From Candidatus Helarchaeota archaeon (GTDB lineage Archaea > Asgardarchaeota > Lokiarchaeia > Helarchaeales > HEL-GB-A), in the NCBI GenBank assembly GCA_016840125.1, contig JAEOSY010000023.1, positions 1 to 44,919 of the forward strand: a stretch of 44,919 nucleotides of DNA, read 5' to 3'. The notes under the pieces were generated by a model that did not search any database, was not told the DNA's origin, and saw nothing but the letters and a program-made list of their open reading frames with translations. Shown piece by piece: positions 35,336 through 43,607 of the stretch. Within the stretch, counting starts at the first letter, position 1; every line of letters starts with the position of its first letter. The position numbers and the translations under genes are program-made.

Positions 35336-35776
35336 ATGCCAACTCGAGTGCAAGCAAAAAAATTGGATAATGTAACGTTTCAAGTAAAAGTAAAGGATTT
35401 TCCTGAATTTATCATGGATGAACCCGAGGCATTCCATGGAAATGATAGAGGCCCATCTGCAGGGGAGTATTTATTAGTCTCGATCGCAGGATGTCAAGGA
35501 GTTTCCTTCCAGTTCTGTCTTCAGAAATTCGGAATTGAAGTGGAAGAAATGGTGGTGACAGTAGAATCGAAAATGAAGCATGTTTTTCGTGAAAAATACG
35601 AACGCGAAATACTCAATATCGTGAAAATCAATGTAATCATTGATGTTAAGCTGAATAATCCAGACGATGAGGAAGATTTGTTGGAATGCTTTGAGGTATA
35701 CAGAAAATACTGTGTGGTCACCACCTCGGTGGAGAAGGGAATTCCGTATGAGGTAAAATTGAATCACTCATCTTAA
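35336..35776 (+). CDS. OsmC-family peroxiredoxin-like protein
   Basis: A 146-residue OsmC/Ohr-fold protein. Family members reduce organic hydroperoxides using two cysteines. GPSAGEYLLVSIAGCQGV (39-56) is the central helix with Cys53, and YCVVTTSVEKGIPYEV holds Cys126; both catalytic positions are present with typical separation. The dimeric cytoplasmic fold is expected. ATG start with AGAAGGATG upstream. It is divergent from the HTH/ferredoxin gene and followed 16 bp later by the RING-like gene, so they probably form one transcript. Whether it detoxifies peroxides or serves as a sulfur/redox carrier in an anaerobe cannot be told. Confidence 0.88.
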   Translation: MPTRVQAKKLDNVTFQVKVKDFPEFIMDEPEAFHGNDRGPSAGEYLLVSIAGCQGVSFQFCLQKFGIEVEEMVVTVESKMKHVFREKYEREILNIVKINVIIDVKLNNPDDEEDLLECFEVYRKYCVVTTSVEKGIPYEVKLNHSS

Positions 35777-35792
35777 TTGAGTGGAGTTTTTT

Positions 35793-35960
35793 TTGGGAAC
35801 TGATGAGAAATGTATGATATGTCGGAAATTACTTACTGAAAATATGGTGAGATGCCCCTATTGCAATACCCCAGCACATAAGGATGAGTTACAGCGCTGG
35901 ATCCGCCGACATGGATCCTGCCCTCGTTGCGGACGGGAGTTAAAACCGTATGCGGAGTAA
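35793..35960 (+). CDS. 55-residue RING-like zinc protein
   Basis: A small gene of 55 codons starting at TTG 35793, with GTGGAG six bases upstream. The protein has zinc ligands C7-x2-C10, C21-x2-C24, H29 and C43-x2-C46; His40 could be an eighth ligand. The block HKDELQRWI (29-37) followed by HGSCPRCGREL (40-50) strongly resembles the His-x-x-x-(L/I)-x-x-W...CPxC half of RING-type E3 ubiquitin ligases. The fit is not perfect, since the usual Cys after the central His is Glu. Small RING proteins act in archaeal ubiquitin-like systems, but no E1, E2 or ubiquitin gene is visible here. It lies 16 bp after the OsmC gene and 82 bp before the small GTPase gene. A generic double zinc ribbon is the alternative. 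Confidence 0.75.
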   Translation: MGTDEKCMICRKLLTENMVRCPYCNTPAHKDELQRWIRRHGSCPRCGRELKPYAE

Positions 35961-36042
35961 TATTTAGACGAACTTGTACTAAGATAAAGATTTAATATTT
36001 GGATTATTTTACATTATTGAAGAAATAGATGGAAGAAGTAAA

Positions 36043-37089
36043 ATGACAGGGCTTAAAACTGATGTGTTGAAAGCAATTGTGGTGTCAAAATTTGGTCAAG
36101 TGGGACCAGAAGCGGTGGCGTGTTATCCGGATATGTTTGATGAAGTAACTTTAACGGATATCTCAATAAAAGCAGTATCCATCTTAGCTGGTGAAGAGGG
36201 TGCCATACCAGACCCAGAGAATCTCTCTGTATTGCCTATGCCTAAATTACAAATGACTTCCGTAATTTTTCTATTTGAAATACCCGATCCCGAGGCACGA
36301 GGGGGAGTTGTGCTCGCGGCGCTCTCAGTCCTGTTCAACCACAAATACACATCAGTAATTTACAAAACCATGGATGATCTGATAAAATTAATCACCCCGA
36401 TGGAGAAATTGAAAGGACCTATGAAAAACAACGAGGATATCACCGATTCCCTTACCCAACTCTATCAGGATATTGAAACCTTTTTGAGCAAAAGCCAACA
36501 GGATGAAGTTACCAGATATCAAATAGATCCACAGGCGCAAAAAACATATAAATTCAAATATTCCTTTAAAATCATCGTAATTGGTGACGGGCGTGTTGGA
36601 AAAACCACCCTCTTAATGCGGTTTGTTGATAAGGCGTTCCGCGAATTATATATCCCTACTTTGGGAGTTCAGGTTTCGTTAAAGAACATGGATTTTGAAG
36701 AGAATACTTTGGTTAAGTATAATCTCTGGGATATTGCCGGACAAGATCTCTTTAGTCAAATTCGGAATAAGTTCTATGTGGGAAGCCAAGCGGTGATAAT
36801 AGTGTTCGACGTCACAAATAGCATGTCGTTTAAAAATGTCGAACGATGGTATAATGATATGCGTCAATCCCTACCTCAAGAAATCCCGTGTATTCTTGTT
36901 GGAAATAAAGTAGATTTACCAAGGATCATAAACAAAATAGATGGACGGGAGATAGCAAAAAAGTTGAAGATAGGTTTTATTGAGACTTCAGCAAAGACGG
37001 GAGAGAATGTAGATAGAGTTTTTGACGATTTAGCTCAAATTTTAATCAAAAAGAAAGATTATACTGCAGAATGGTTATTGGAGGATTAG
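36043..37089 (+). CDS. Rab/Ras-type small GTPase with N-terminal longin/roadblock-like domain
   Basis: 348 residues. The C-terminal half is a clear small GTPase: P-loop GDGRVGKT (181-188), switch I PTLG with Thr206, DIAGQ (230-234) with the catalytic Gln, NKVD (288-291) and ETSAK (314-318). WDIAGQDLF and FDVTNSMSFKNVERWY are Rab-like. No C-terminal cysteine is present (ends AEWLLED), so lipid anchoring by prenylation is unlikely. The N-terminal ~160 residues (AIVVSKFGQVGPEAVACYPD, then alternating strands and helices) look like a longin or roadblock-type alpha/beta domain, known in regulators of such GTPases; this is inferred from pattern only. ATG 36043. It is followed 60 bp later by a coiled-coil gene. 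Confidence 0.92.
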   Translation: MTGLKTDVLKAIVVSKFGQVGPEAVACYPDMFDEVTLTDISIKAVSILAGEEGAIPDPENLSVLPMPKLQMTSVIFLFEIPDPEARGGVVLAALSVLFNHKYTSVIYKTMDDLIKLITPMEKLKGPMKNNEDITDSLTQLYQDIETFLSKSQQDEVTRYQIDPQAQKTYKFKYSFKIIVIGDGRVGKTTLLMRFVDKAFRELYIPTLGVQVSLKNMDFEENTLVKYNLWDIAGQDLFSQIRNKFYVGSQAVIIVFDVTNSMSFKNVERWYNDMRQSLPQEIPCILVGNKVDLPRIINKIDGREIAKKLKIGFIETSAKTGENVDRVFDDLAQILIKKKDYTAEWLLED

Positions 37090-37149
37090 GATTCAGCTTA
37101 CTTCTGAACGAGACCAGTGTAACGGTGACTCAAAACTGAGGAGAATTTC

Positions 37150-38049
37150 TTGAAAAAGAAGAGGGGTAAAAGAGCTAAAAAACGCGGCAAGAAAAAATTG
37201 AATTCCTCTTCAAAAACTTCTGTTGATAAAGTAAAAACGTTAGCAAATCCTGAAAATGCTGGAACTCTTGCGGAGGAAGATAAGGGGAAGGAATCTCTAG
37301 CTGAGGAAGATAAGGGGAAGGAGACTCACGCTGAAAAAACTGGAGAGATTGAAACTCGTGATGAGCATAGAGGAGACGTTAGTGAAATTGTTGAATTTAT
37401 CAAAAGTCCAAGTGATGAAGAAGAAATAGCGAAGCATTCTGAAATATCAACTATAAAAACAGAATTAGAACGTGAATTATCAGTATACTCAGAAATACAA
37501 AAAAAACTGGACAAACAAAAAGCAACGATTGTAAGATTGAGAAATGATATCAGAGAAAGTAAACAGGAACATAATGAATTGAAAATTCAATTTAAGAAGG
37601 ATATAAGCGGTAGGGACTTAGAAATAAAAGTGCTTAAACGATCTACAAAAAAATTCGCTAAGGAAATTGAGCAACTAAAGAGAAAACAAGTTTTATTAAG
37701 GGAAAAATTTCAAATGGGTATCATCGGTGAAATTAAACAGTTTTTAACAAAAAAACTTGATATGATTGATATTATTGAGCCCTCTGAAGAGGCAATAAAG
37801 ACGATAACTCAGCCATTAGAAACGAAAATTGACGAGTTGAAAAAGATTGTTCTGATAAAAGATATGGAAGCAAATAAGTTAAAAACTGAATTTTCGGGAA
37901 TAAAGCGGATGGATGATAAGACCAAGAGTGTTCACGATAAAATCCTTAAGGAAAATAAAACCTTAAAAAAGGAAATTCAAAAATTATTTAAAGCTAATGA
38001 ACTCCTGAGAGAGGAAATCGATAAAATACATGAAGAATTAAGTAAATAA
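37150..38049 (+). CDS. Coiled-coil protein with basic N-terminus
   Basis: A 299-residue protein. The first ~20 residues are almost all Lys/Arg/Gly (KKKRGKRAKKRGKKK), followed by an acidic stretch with a tandem EEDKGKE repeat. A long heptad-type coiled coil runs from about 95 to 299 with a break near 195-215. No membrane span. The start is TTG 37150 with GAGGAG six bases upstream. It lies directly downstream of the small GTPase gene, and its 3' end faces the 1,322-residue toroid/coiled-coil protein with a 5-bp gap. The basic N-terminus could bind nucleic acid or acidic membranes. A GTPase effector or scaffold role is a guess from adjacency. Confidence 0.75.
   Translation: MKKKRGKRAKKRGKKKLNSSSKTSVDKVKTLANPENAGTLAEEDKGKESLAEEDKGKETHAEKTGEIETRDEHRGDVSEIVEFIKSPSDEEEIAKHSEISTIKTELERELSVYSEIQKKLDKQKATIVRLRNDIRESKQEHNELKIQFKKDISGRDLEIKVLKRSTKKFAKEIEQLKRKQVLLREKFQMGIIGEIKQFLTKKLDMIDIIEPSEEAIKTITQPLETKIDELKKIVLIKDMEANKLKTEFSGIKRMDDKTKSVHDKILKENKTLKKEIQKLFKANELLREEIDKIHEELSK
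37273..37322 (+). repeat. Short tandem duplication within the coiled-coil gene
   Basis: The 20-mer GAGGAAGATAAGGGGAAGGA occurs perfectly at 37273-37292 and again at 37303-37322, a 30-base period. It encodes the repeated EEDKGKE units and looks like a recent in-frame duplication. Confidence 0.6.
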
Positions 38050-38054
38050 GGATT

Positions 38055-41000
38055 TTACATATATGCTCGAAACAGTTCAAAAACACGGTCAACCATAAGC
38101 CCAGCACTCTTGAATTGGGTCAGTTCGCCACTCCATATTTTTAAATTTTCTTCGAATTCCTTTTCAAACTCCTTTGTGAGTGCAGCTAATTTCTGTTCAT
38201 GCCATGAAGAACTATTTCCACTAAGAATTAAAGCAGCAACAATATATTTTCCTTGATTCAAGATGATTTCAAATTCTTGATAAGCCATCTTTTGAATGGG
38301 AACTGTTTTTGATTTGATTTCAGCTCCAAAAGAACCAATAGCTGATAGAAACCCACTGATTAAATCAGGGTCAATCTCCCAAGTCCCCAATTTCCGATGA
38401 AATAATGAGGATCCAACTTCACGATGAATTATTAAAAGATAGCGAAGTTGCATTAGATATTGCTTCTTATCCTCAATGGCTTTTGGAATTTCTTCCTTTT
38501 TGAGATAATCTATTTGGAGGACACCACCGAGATCTTCTTGAATTTGTTGTAAAAATGTTTGTGTTATCTCGTTAATTGGTTTTAATTCAGTAAGAGTAAG
38601 GATATTATTAATAGGATCAAGATTTCCTTCCAATCGCGAATTAGATATAAGATGAACAAGTTTATCTTTTAACTGGGATGATTTAAGATTCACTGTTTTT
38701 GAAAGATACTTTAGATCAGTTCGGTAGCCTTCAAACGCTTTTGTTATGTAGTAAATTCGTTCGATCAATAAGTCTTCAGCAAGATTAGCCTCTAATTTCT
38801 GAAGAGCAATCTCGGTCACCGTGATGGTTTTTGTCCATAATTGTAATTTTTCTTCTGAAAATTTCGCAAAATCTGAAAATTTCTTCGAATTCTCTTTAAT
38901 AAACGAATCAATTTGAGAACTTGCTTTTTTGATCAAGGTAGGAATATTTTTTAAATCATTATTGAAGGTTTGTTCTTGCTCTAGAATCTTGGCATCCTCT
39001 AATGAATCATTATAAAGTCTCATTAAATCTGAGAAGCTTTTTGTTATCATCATTTTCTGGTTTTTAATAATTAAGCCTAGTTTATTTTTTTGTACAAGCA
39101 AGTCTTTTTCTACACTGAGATTATTAAGTTGATTCAAGAGCGTTTGCATTGATTCCAGAATGAAGCTTTTATCCTTTTCCCATTTTGAAATTACGGTAGC
39201 GACAAGTTTTTTGAAGGTTTTATATTTTTTTGAAATTTCCTTAATTTCATTATTCATTTCCGCTTGAAATTTGTTAGATGTTTGAAGAAATTGAGAAATA
39301 TTAGTTTTCAGCTTCGCCTTTGCTTCACTTACATTCTCATGTTTGATTAACAAATCTATATGCTGTTTGAGAGCTTCAAACTTATCGGTTTGATCCGTAA
39401 TAAATTTTCTAACCTTCTTTTTCAGTTCTATTTTTTTGGTCAGCTCAGTTTTTTCATGGAACCTTGTTAAAAGGTCTTCTTTTTGAGAATTCCATTCAGT
39501 CTCTAGTTGTTTCAATTCTTTTGTAAGTATTGTTCGAAATTCATTAAATGAAATGTTAAAATGAGAAATCTTAGAGCTATAGGAGCTGATTTCTTTCTCT
39601 AAATTTTGAGGAGTTTCTGTAATAAATGCTTTTAATATATCATCTTGAGTTTCCAATTCCTTTGAGGCCAAATCAAATTCTTTGTTTTCAATTTTTTCTA
39701 CTACAATTTTTTGATTTTCCTCTAATTGTCCTCTAAATTGTTCGAATTTTTCATTGATTATTTGAGGAATTTTTTCACGGGCAGTTAGAATCTCAGCACT
39801 TTCGTCCGATAATTCCTTTAAATCGTCTAACTTCGAGTTGGTAAGATTTTTTACAACTATTAGTTCCTGAGATATTTGAGATAGTTCAAGTGATTTATTA
39901 AACTGTGAAAATTTTTCCGAAAGATCATGGGTGAGCGCATTTAAATTCTTATTTAAAGAATTAATTTTTGTTTGGGCCATTTGTTGGTCCCTATAATTCT
40001 GCTGAAATGCCTTTTCAAAATTTTGAGTTAATAGTTCAACTTTATCAGAGATCTGCGCGAGATAATGTTCGAAGTTGGAGATAATTCTTTGTTCATTCGT
40101 TAAGGTTTCCTCATGTTCTTTATCCTGTTCCTTTTTATCTATAAGAGAAATGATCCTTTCCTGAAATTTATCCATATAAATTTTTAAGGCGTCTTTATTA
40201 GCAGGCCAGTCGGTTATAAATTCATAGATGCTGTCCTTGAAATCAATATACTCGAATGTAGAGATTATCTCAGTTAGAGTCTTTTCAAATTTGTCGATTT
40301 GTTCGAGGATGTCAGCTTTTCCTTGTTCTAGTCTTTCACGCGCTTGTTTTATTTCTTTTTTATCGGTCCAGTTTAAAATTTCTTGCTCAAGGGCATCTGG
40401 TAATTCGATTAATGATTGAAAAGATTTCTGAATCTCCGCTTTTTTATTTATACTTAGACTTTTCTCTTTAAATACCTTATCAACTGGAATTGGACTATCT
40501 AAAGCGAGGGCAATGAATTTTCTTGGAAGTTTAATATCTGAAAATACAAAATATTTTTTGAAAGTCTTTTTAATTTCTTGAACTTTTCCTTCAATATATT
40601 TCCGGCTTATAAAATCTGTAACTGCGGTTTTAAGACGTTCTTCGGCGTTCTCAAAGGGAAATCTCTTACTAAACTCAGTCAAATTTAACTCGGTCAGATT
40701 CTGATTTTGGATTGCTTGGATTAAACTTTTACCGATATCATTGGTGATTTTATTGCTTTGATCCAAGTGCTCGTTAAAAAAATTGAGCTGGTCTAGTATT
40801 TTCCCGGGGTACCAATCTTTTGATAACAGATGGTAGACCACATATTCTATAAAACCGCTAGAAACCGAAACTTTCTCAACGATAGGATCTAAATAGATTT
40901 TATACTCGGAAATACTTTGCTTAAGAATTATTTCTTCGATATATTCTACCAACGGGTCGAAAATCATTATAAAGATTAAGTAACCCTGCACCGTGCTCAG

Positions 41001-42023
41001 GATATTAGATATAGTCTCCATGATCTGCTCTGAATAACCACCATCATTTCGTTTTAATCCTAGTAAAAAAGTGTAGATACCCCCTAAGTGAATTAAATTG
41101 AGCTGATCGAGCAGATAAAACGCTGAAACGCACCAAAAGGTATCTGATACCACTGGAATTTTTTTTGCAATTCCAAATCCGCTCATCTCATGTTGAAAGG
41201 GGATTATGTTTTGAAGGAGGGGGTGGAAATCAATATTTTCCTCTTCTTTAATAAGAAAATAAGAAAGTAATTGAAAAATTCGTTCGGTTTCTTGAATATA
41301 TTGATCTTTCTTCAAGTAACTGATCAAACTTTTCATATTTAACTTGTCAACACTTTTCAAGATCGTTAGGGTATTAATGGCGAAGAAAGTAGATTTGTAG
41401 GAAGGTTTACCTTTACAATCAATGCATTTATCCGATTCACAATGCAGAAATCCTTTCTTCTTTTGGAGTTTTAAAATAAAAGTAATATCTTCGGAAATGT
41501 TTTCATGGCACGTATTACACAAGTTTTCCCAGAGTATTTCCTCGGGTGGCGATTGCTGAACAACCTTATTACACAAGATACATGGAGATTTTTCGGGGAT
41601 CAAAGTAGCTCCACAATTAAAACACTTCTTATTTCTGTAGAGTTGTCTCAGCCCACATTCCGGGCAGAAGAGCTTCTCATCAATCATACGCTCTTTAAAA
41701 ACATTCGTGATATAGAGTAGTGCAATTGCGTAAAAGGATGACCATAGATCAGCTTTTTTACCTTCAATTTTATTAGAATATCCTCCAGTATGTATTCTGT
41801 GATGTAGGACATATGATATTAACTTCTTATATTGAGTTTCGGGGAAGAAGTTCAACTTTTTTAATGCAATTATCGCCCAAAACGTTTCTTCTAGCGTATT
41901 ATAAAATCCCTCGTTATTTTGCTCTAATTCTAAGAATCTTGCCATTGCTTTGGCATCTACTGGAAGGCTCAATTGAAATTTTGAATCCTCTGCCTCTGTA
42001 ATCCATGGAATCTTATTTGTCAT
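38055..42023 (-). CDS. Prenyltransferase-like alpha-toroid, zinc-knuckle and long coiled-coil protein
   Basis: 1,322 residues. Residues 25-375 hold repeats of the protein-prenyltransferase/terpene-cyclase alpha-toroid type: GFYNTLEETFWAIIAL (39-54), GGYS (80-83) with DLWSSFYAIALL, GFLHC with YKSTFFAINTL, VVSDTFWCVSAFYLL and NDGGYSE. Inserted between repeats 2 and 3 are paired CxxC motifs (120/123, 134/137, 148/151, 169/172, 195/203) suggesting two or three zinc knuckles. From about 430 to 1240 the chain is a continuous, highly charged coiled coil. The C-terminal ~80 residues are mixed. No catalytic claim: prenyltransferase zinc ligands are not evident. ATG 42023; weak ribosome site. It meets the coiled-coil gene tail to tail. 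Scaffold-like role inferred. Confidence 0.8.
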   Translation of the reverse strand: MTNKIPWITEAEDSKFQLSLPVDAKAMARFLELEQNNEGFYNTLEETFWAIIALKKLNFFPETQYKKLISYVLHHRIHTGGYSNKIEGKKADLWSSFYAIALLYITNVFKERMIDEKLFCPECGLRQLYRNKKCFNCGATLIPEKSPCILCNKVVQQSPPEEILWENLCNTCHENISEDITFILKLQKKKGFLHCESDKCIDCKGKPSYKSTFFAINTLTILKSVDKLNMKSLISYLKKDQYIQETERIFQLLSYFLIKEEENIDFHPLLQNIIPFQHEMSGFGIAKKIPVVSDTFWCVSAFYLLDQLNLIHLGGIYTFLLGLKRNDGGYSEQIMETISNILSTVQGYLIFIMIFDPLVEYIEEIILKQSISEYKIYLDPIVEKVSVSSGFIEYVVYHLLSKDWYPGKILDQLNFFNEHLDQSNKITNDIGKSLIQAIQNQNLTELNLTEFSKRFPFENAEERLKTAVTDFISRKYIEGKVQEIKKTFKKYFVFSDIKLPRKFIALALDSPIPVDKVFKEKSLSINKKAEIQKSFQSLIELPDALEQEILNWTDKKEIKQARERLEQGKADILEQIDKFEKTLTEIISTFEYIDFKDSIYEFITDWPANKDALKIYMDKFQERIISLIDKKEQDKEHEETLTNEQRIISNFEHYLAQISDKVELLTQNFEKAFQQNYRDQQMAQTKINSLNKNLNALTHDLSEKFSQFNKSLELSQISQELIVVKNLTNSKLDDLKELSDESAEILTAREKIPQIINEKFEQFRGQLEENQKIVVEKIENKEFDLASKELETQDDILKAFITETPQNLEKEISSYSSKISHFNISFNEFRTILTKELKQLETEWNSQKEDLLTRFHEKTELTKKIELKKKVRKFITDQTDKFEALKQHIDLLIKHENVSEAKAKLKTNISQFLQTSNKFQAEMNNEIKEISKKYKTFKKLVATVISKWEKDKSFILESMQTLLNQLNNLSVEKDLLVQKNKLGLIIKNQKMMITKSFSDLMRLYNDSLEDAKILEQEQTFNNDLKNIPTLIKKASSQIDSFIKENSKKFSDFAKFSEEKLQLWTKTITVTEIALQKLEANLAEDLLIERIYYITKAFEGYRTDLKYLSKTVNLKSSQLKDKLVHLISNSRLEGNLDPINNILTLTELKPINEITQTFLQQIQEDLGGVLQIDYLKKEEIPKAIEDKKQYLMQLRYLLIIHREVGSSLFHRKLGTWEIDPDLISGFLSAIGSFGAEIKSKTVPIQKMAYQEFEIILNQGKYIVAALILSGNSSSWHEQKLAALTKEFEKEFEENLKIWSGELTQFKSAGLMVDRVFELFRAYM

Positions 42024-42128
42024 ATTGTAACCGATTTATTTTTAGTGCTAATAGATAATAAGCATTTAGAAATATTTATCTTCATGGTAAATCTTCTATT
42101 GAATTGAATTTTATTGGAGCGAGAATTT

Positions 42129-43184
42129 ATGCCAGGGATCGTAGGCATCGGAGTTTATCTCCCCTATTATAGGATTAAGCTGTCGGAAATAGCTGAGGCT
42201 TGGAATCGAAATACTAAAATTCCAGGTGAAAAAACGGTACCAGCCCCAGATGAAACACCTTTGACCATGGCGCGTAATGCAGTTGTCAATGCTTTAAAAC
42301 ACGCTGATATTACAGACCCAGAGGAGATTGGAGCAGTCTTCTTCTGTTCTAATTCAAGCATGATCGAAGGATCTAATGCACAGGATATTGCTGTTGCGGC
42401 GGGATTGAAGCCTGAGGTTACCATTGCAGATTTGCATGGATCTCCACGGAGTTTTACGGCGGCGATCCAACTGTGTTTAGATGCGCTTAAAACTCAGCGA
42501 ATCAAATATGGATTAATTATCGGGGCAGATAAACTTGTCGGCGGATTGGGAACAAGTGCCGCTGATGCAGCCTCCGAATATGTATCAGCTGCGGGAGCCG
42601 GTGCAGTTATTTTAGGAAGTGACGGTATTATTGCAGAAATTGAGGCAACCTCATCGGTAATGAGTGGTATGAAAGAGCGTTGGAGATCTTTGGATGATAA
42701 ATTCCCACGTGTTGGCGATGGGAGATTCATTCGTGATGTGGGATACATCAATGTTGTTGTCGAAGCGGGAAAAGCGCTCATGGGAAAATTAAATCGCCCC
42801 ATTGAAGGATTTAATCATATACTTCTACAACAACCGCAAACAGCATGGGTTTCCCGGGCGTTAAAGAAGTTGGGAGCCCCAAAAGAGTCTCTTAAGAAGG
42901 TATTATCAGGACCAGGGTTCTTGCTGGGAAAGTTTGGGGATATCGGGGCTGCTTGCCTTCCGGTCGCCCTCGCAGAGGTGTTAGATCACGCTCAAGTGGA
43001 TGAAACAATTTTGACTATTTCATATGGAGCCGGAGGAAGTGATGCGCTCAGCTGGAGTGTCAAGAATTCGATAAACGAGAAACAGAGCAAAACCACCCCT
43101 GTGGCAAAATTCCTGAAACATAAGGAATATCTAAATTACACCACCCATCTCAAATATAATAAGGTGATTTCACAATTCATATAA
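42129..43184 (+). CDS. HMG-CoA synthase-family protein, probably non-catalytic
   Basis: About 351 residues with the thiolase-like fold of archaeal HMG-CoA synthases: VGIGVYLPYYRI, DETPLTMARNAVVNAL, GAGAVILG and FGDIGAACLP are conserved. The catalytic residues appear to be missing. The Glu-containing GSES loop reads CSNSS (73-77), the Cys block ACKAGT reads SPRSFT (105-110) with Pro106 at the Cys position, and the FHQPN His block reads LLQQPQ (232-237) with Gln234. It is therefore likely a structural partner rather than a synthase. ATG 42129 is preferred because GGAG lies nine bases upstream; TTG 42114 precedes it in frame. It is first of three tightly spaced genes with DUF35 and thiolase, known to form a complex in methanogens. 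Confidence 0.85.
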   Translation: MPGIVGIGVYLPYYRIKLSEIAEAWNRNTKIPGEKTVPAPDETPLTMARNAVVNALKHADITDPEEIGAVFFCSNSSMIEGSNAQDIAVAAGLKPEVTIADLHGSPRSFTAAIQLCLDALKTQRIKYGLIIGADKLVGGLGTSAADAASEYVSAAGAGAVILGSDGIIAEIEATSSVMSGMKERWRSLDDKFPRVGDGRFIRDVGYINVVVEAGKALMGKLNRPIEGFNHILLQQPQTAWVSRALKKLGAPKESLKKVLSGPGFLLGKFGDIGAACLPVALAEVLDHAQVDETILTISYGAGGSDALSWSVKNSINEKQSKTTPVAKFLKHKEYLNYTTHLKYNKVISQFI

Positions 43185-43209
43185 TGATGATATAACAGGA
43201 GATGAAAAC

Positions 43210-43602
43210 ATGTCTACACCACCACTTTATCGGGACCTCTCGATTAATATGAAGTTTGAAGGAATGAAATGTAAGAAGTGTAATTATATCGCATACCCGG
43301 AATATCATCGGATTTGCCTGAAATGCGGCACAATAGACCAGTGGGAAAGGGTGAAACTTTCACCAACGGGTACAGTTCATACTTATATCGTCTCATATTA
43401 TTTACCCCCAGAATTTGAAACCCCGCTACCTCTAGCGATTGTCGATTTAGATCCACCAGGTGGACGCATTTATGCAATCGCCACGGAGACAAAAGCAGAA
43501 GATATGAAAGTGGGCTTACGGGTCGAAATTCAGTTCCGGGAAATGTATCATAAAGATGGGTTGAGCATCCCATCATTCAAATTTAAACCACTGAGGGAGT
43601 GA
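43210..43602 (+). CDS. DUF35 OB-fold / zinc-ribbon protein
   Basis: A 130-residue protein with a rubredoxin-like zinc ribbon CKKCNYIAYPEYHRICLKC (about 19-37), followed by an OB-fold (SPTGTVHTYIVSYYLPPEFE...PLPLAIVDLD...KVGLRVEIQF). Family members (DUF35/YqeY-type ChsH2, BbsA and the methanogen complex) bind CoA substrates and bridge thiolase with its partner enzyme, channelling acyl-CoA. ATG 43210 follows ACAGGAGATG. It lies 25 bp after the HMG-CoA-synthase-like gene, and its TGA overlaps the start region of the thiolase gene, so the three products should be made in proportion. Confidence 0.92.
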   Translation: MSTPPLYRDLSINMKFEGMKCKKCNYIAYPEYHRICLKCGTIDQWERVKLSPTGTVHTYIVSYYLPPEFETPLPLAIVDLDPPGGRIYAIATETKAEDMKVGLRVEIQFREMYHKDGLSIPSFKFKPLRE

Positions 43603-43607
43603 TGAAA

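Noticed and set aside
36043..42023. The toroid protein as a geranylgeranyltransferase for the neighbouring GTPase
   Set aside because: The GTPase has no C-terminal cysteine, and I cannot identify the Asp/Cys/His zinc ligands of a prenyltransferase beta subunit.
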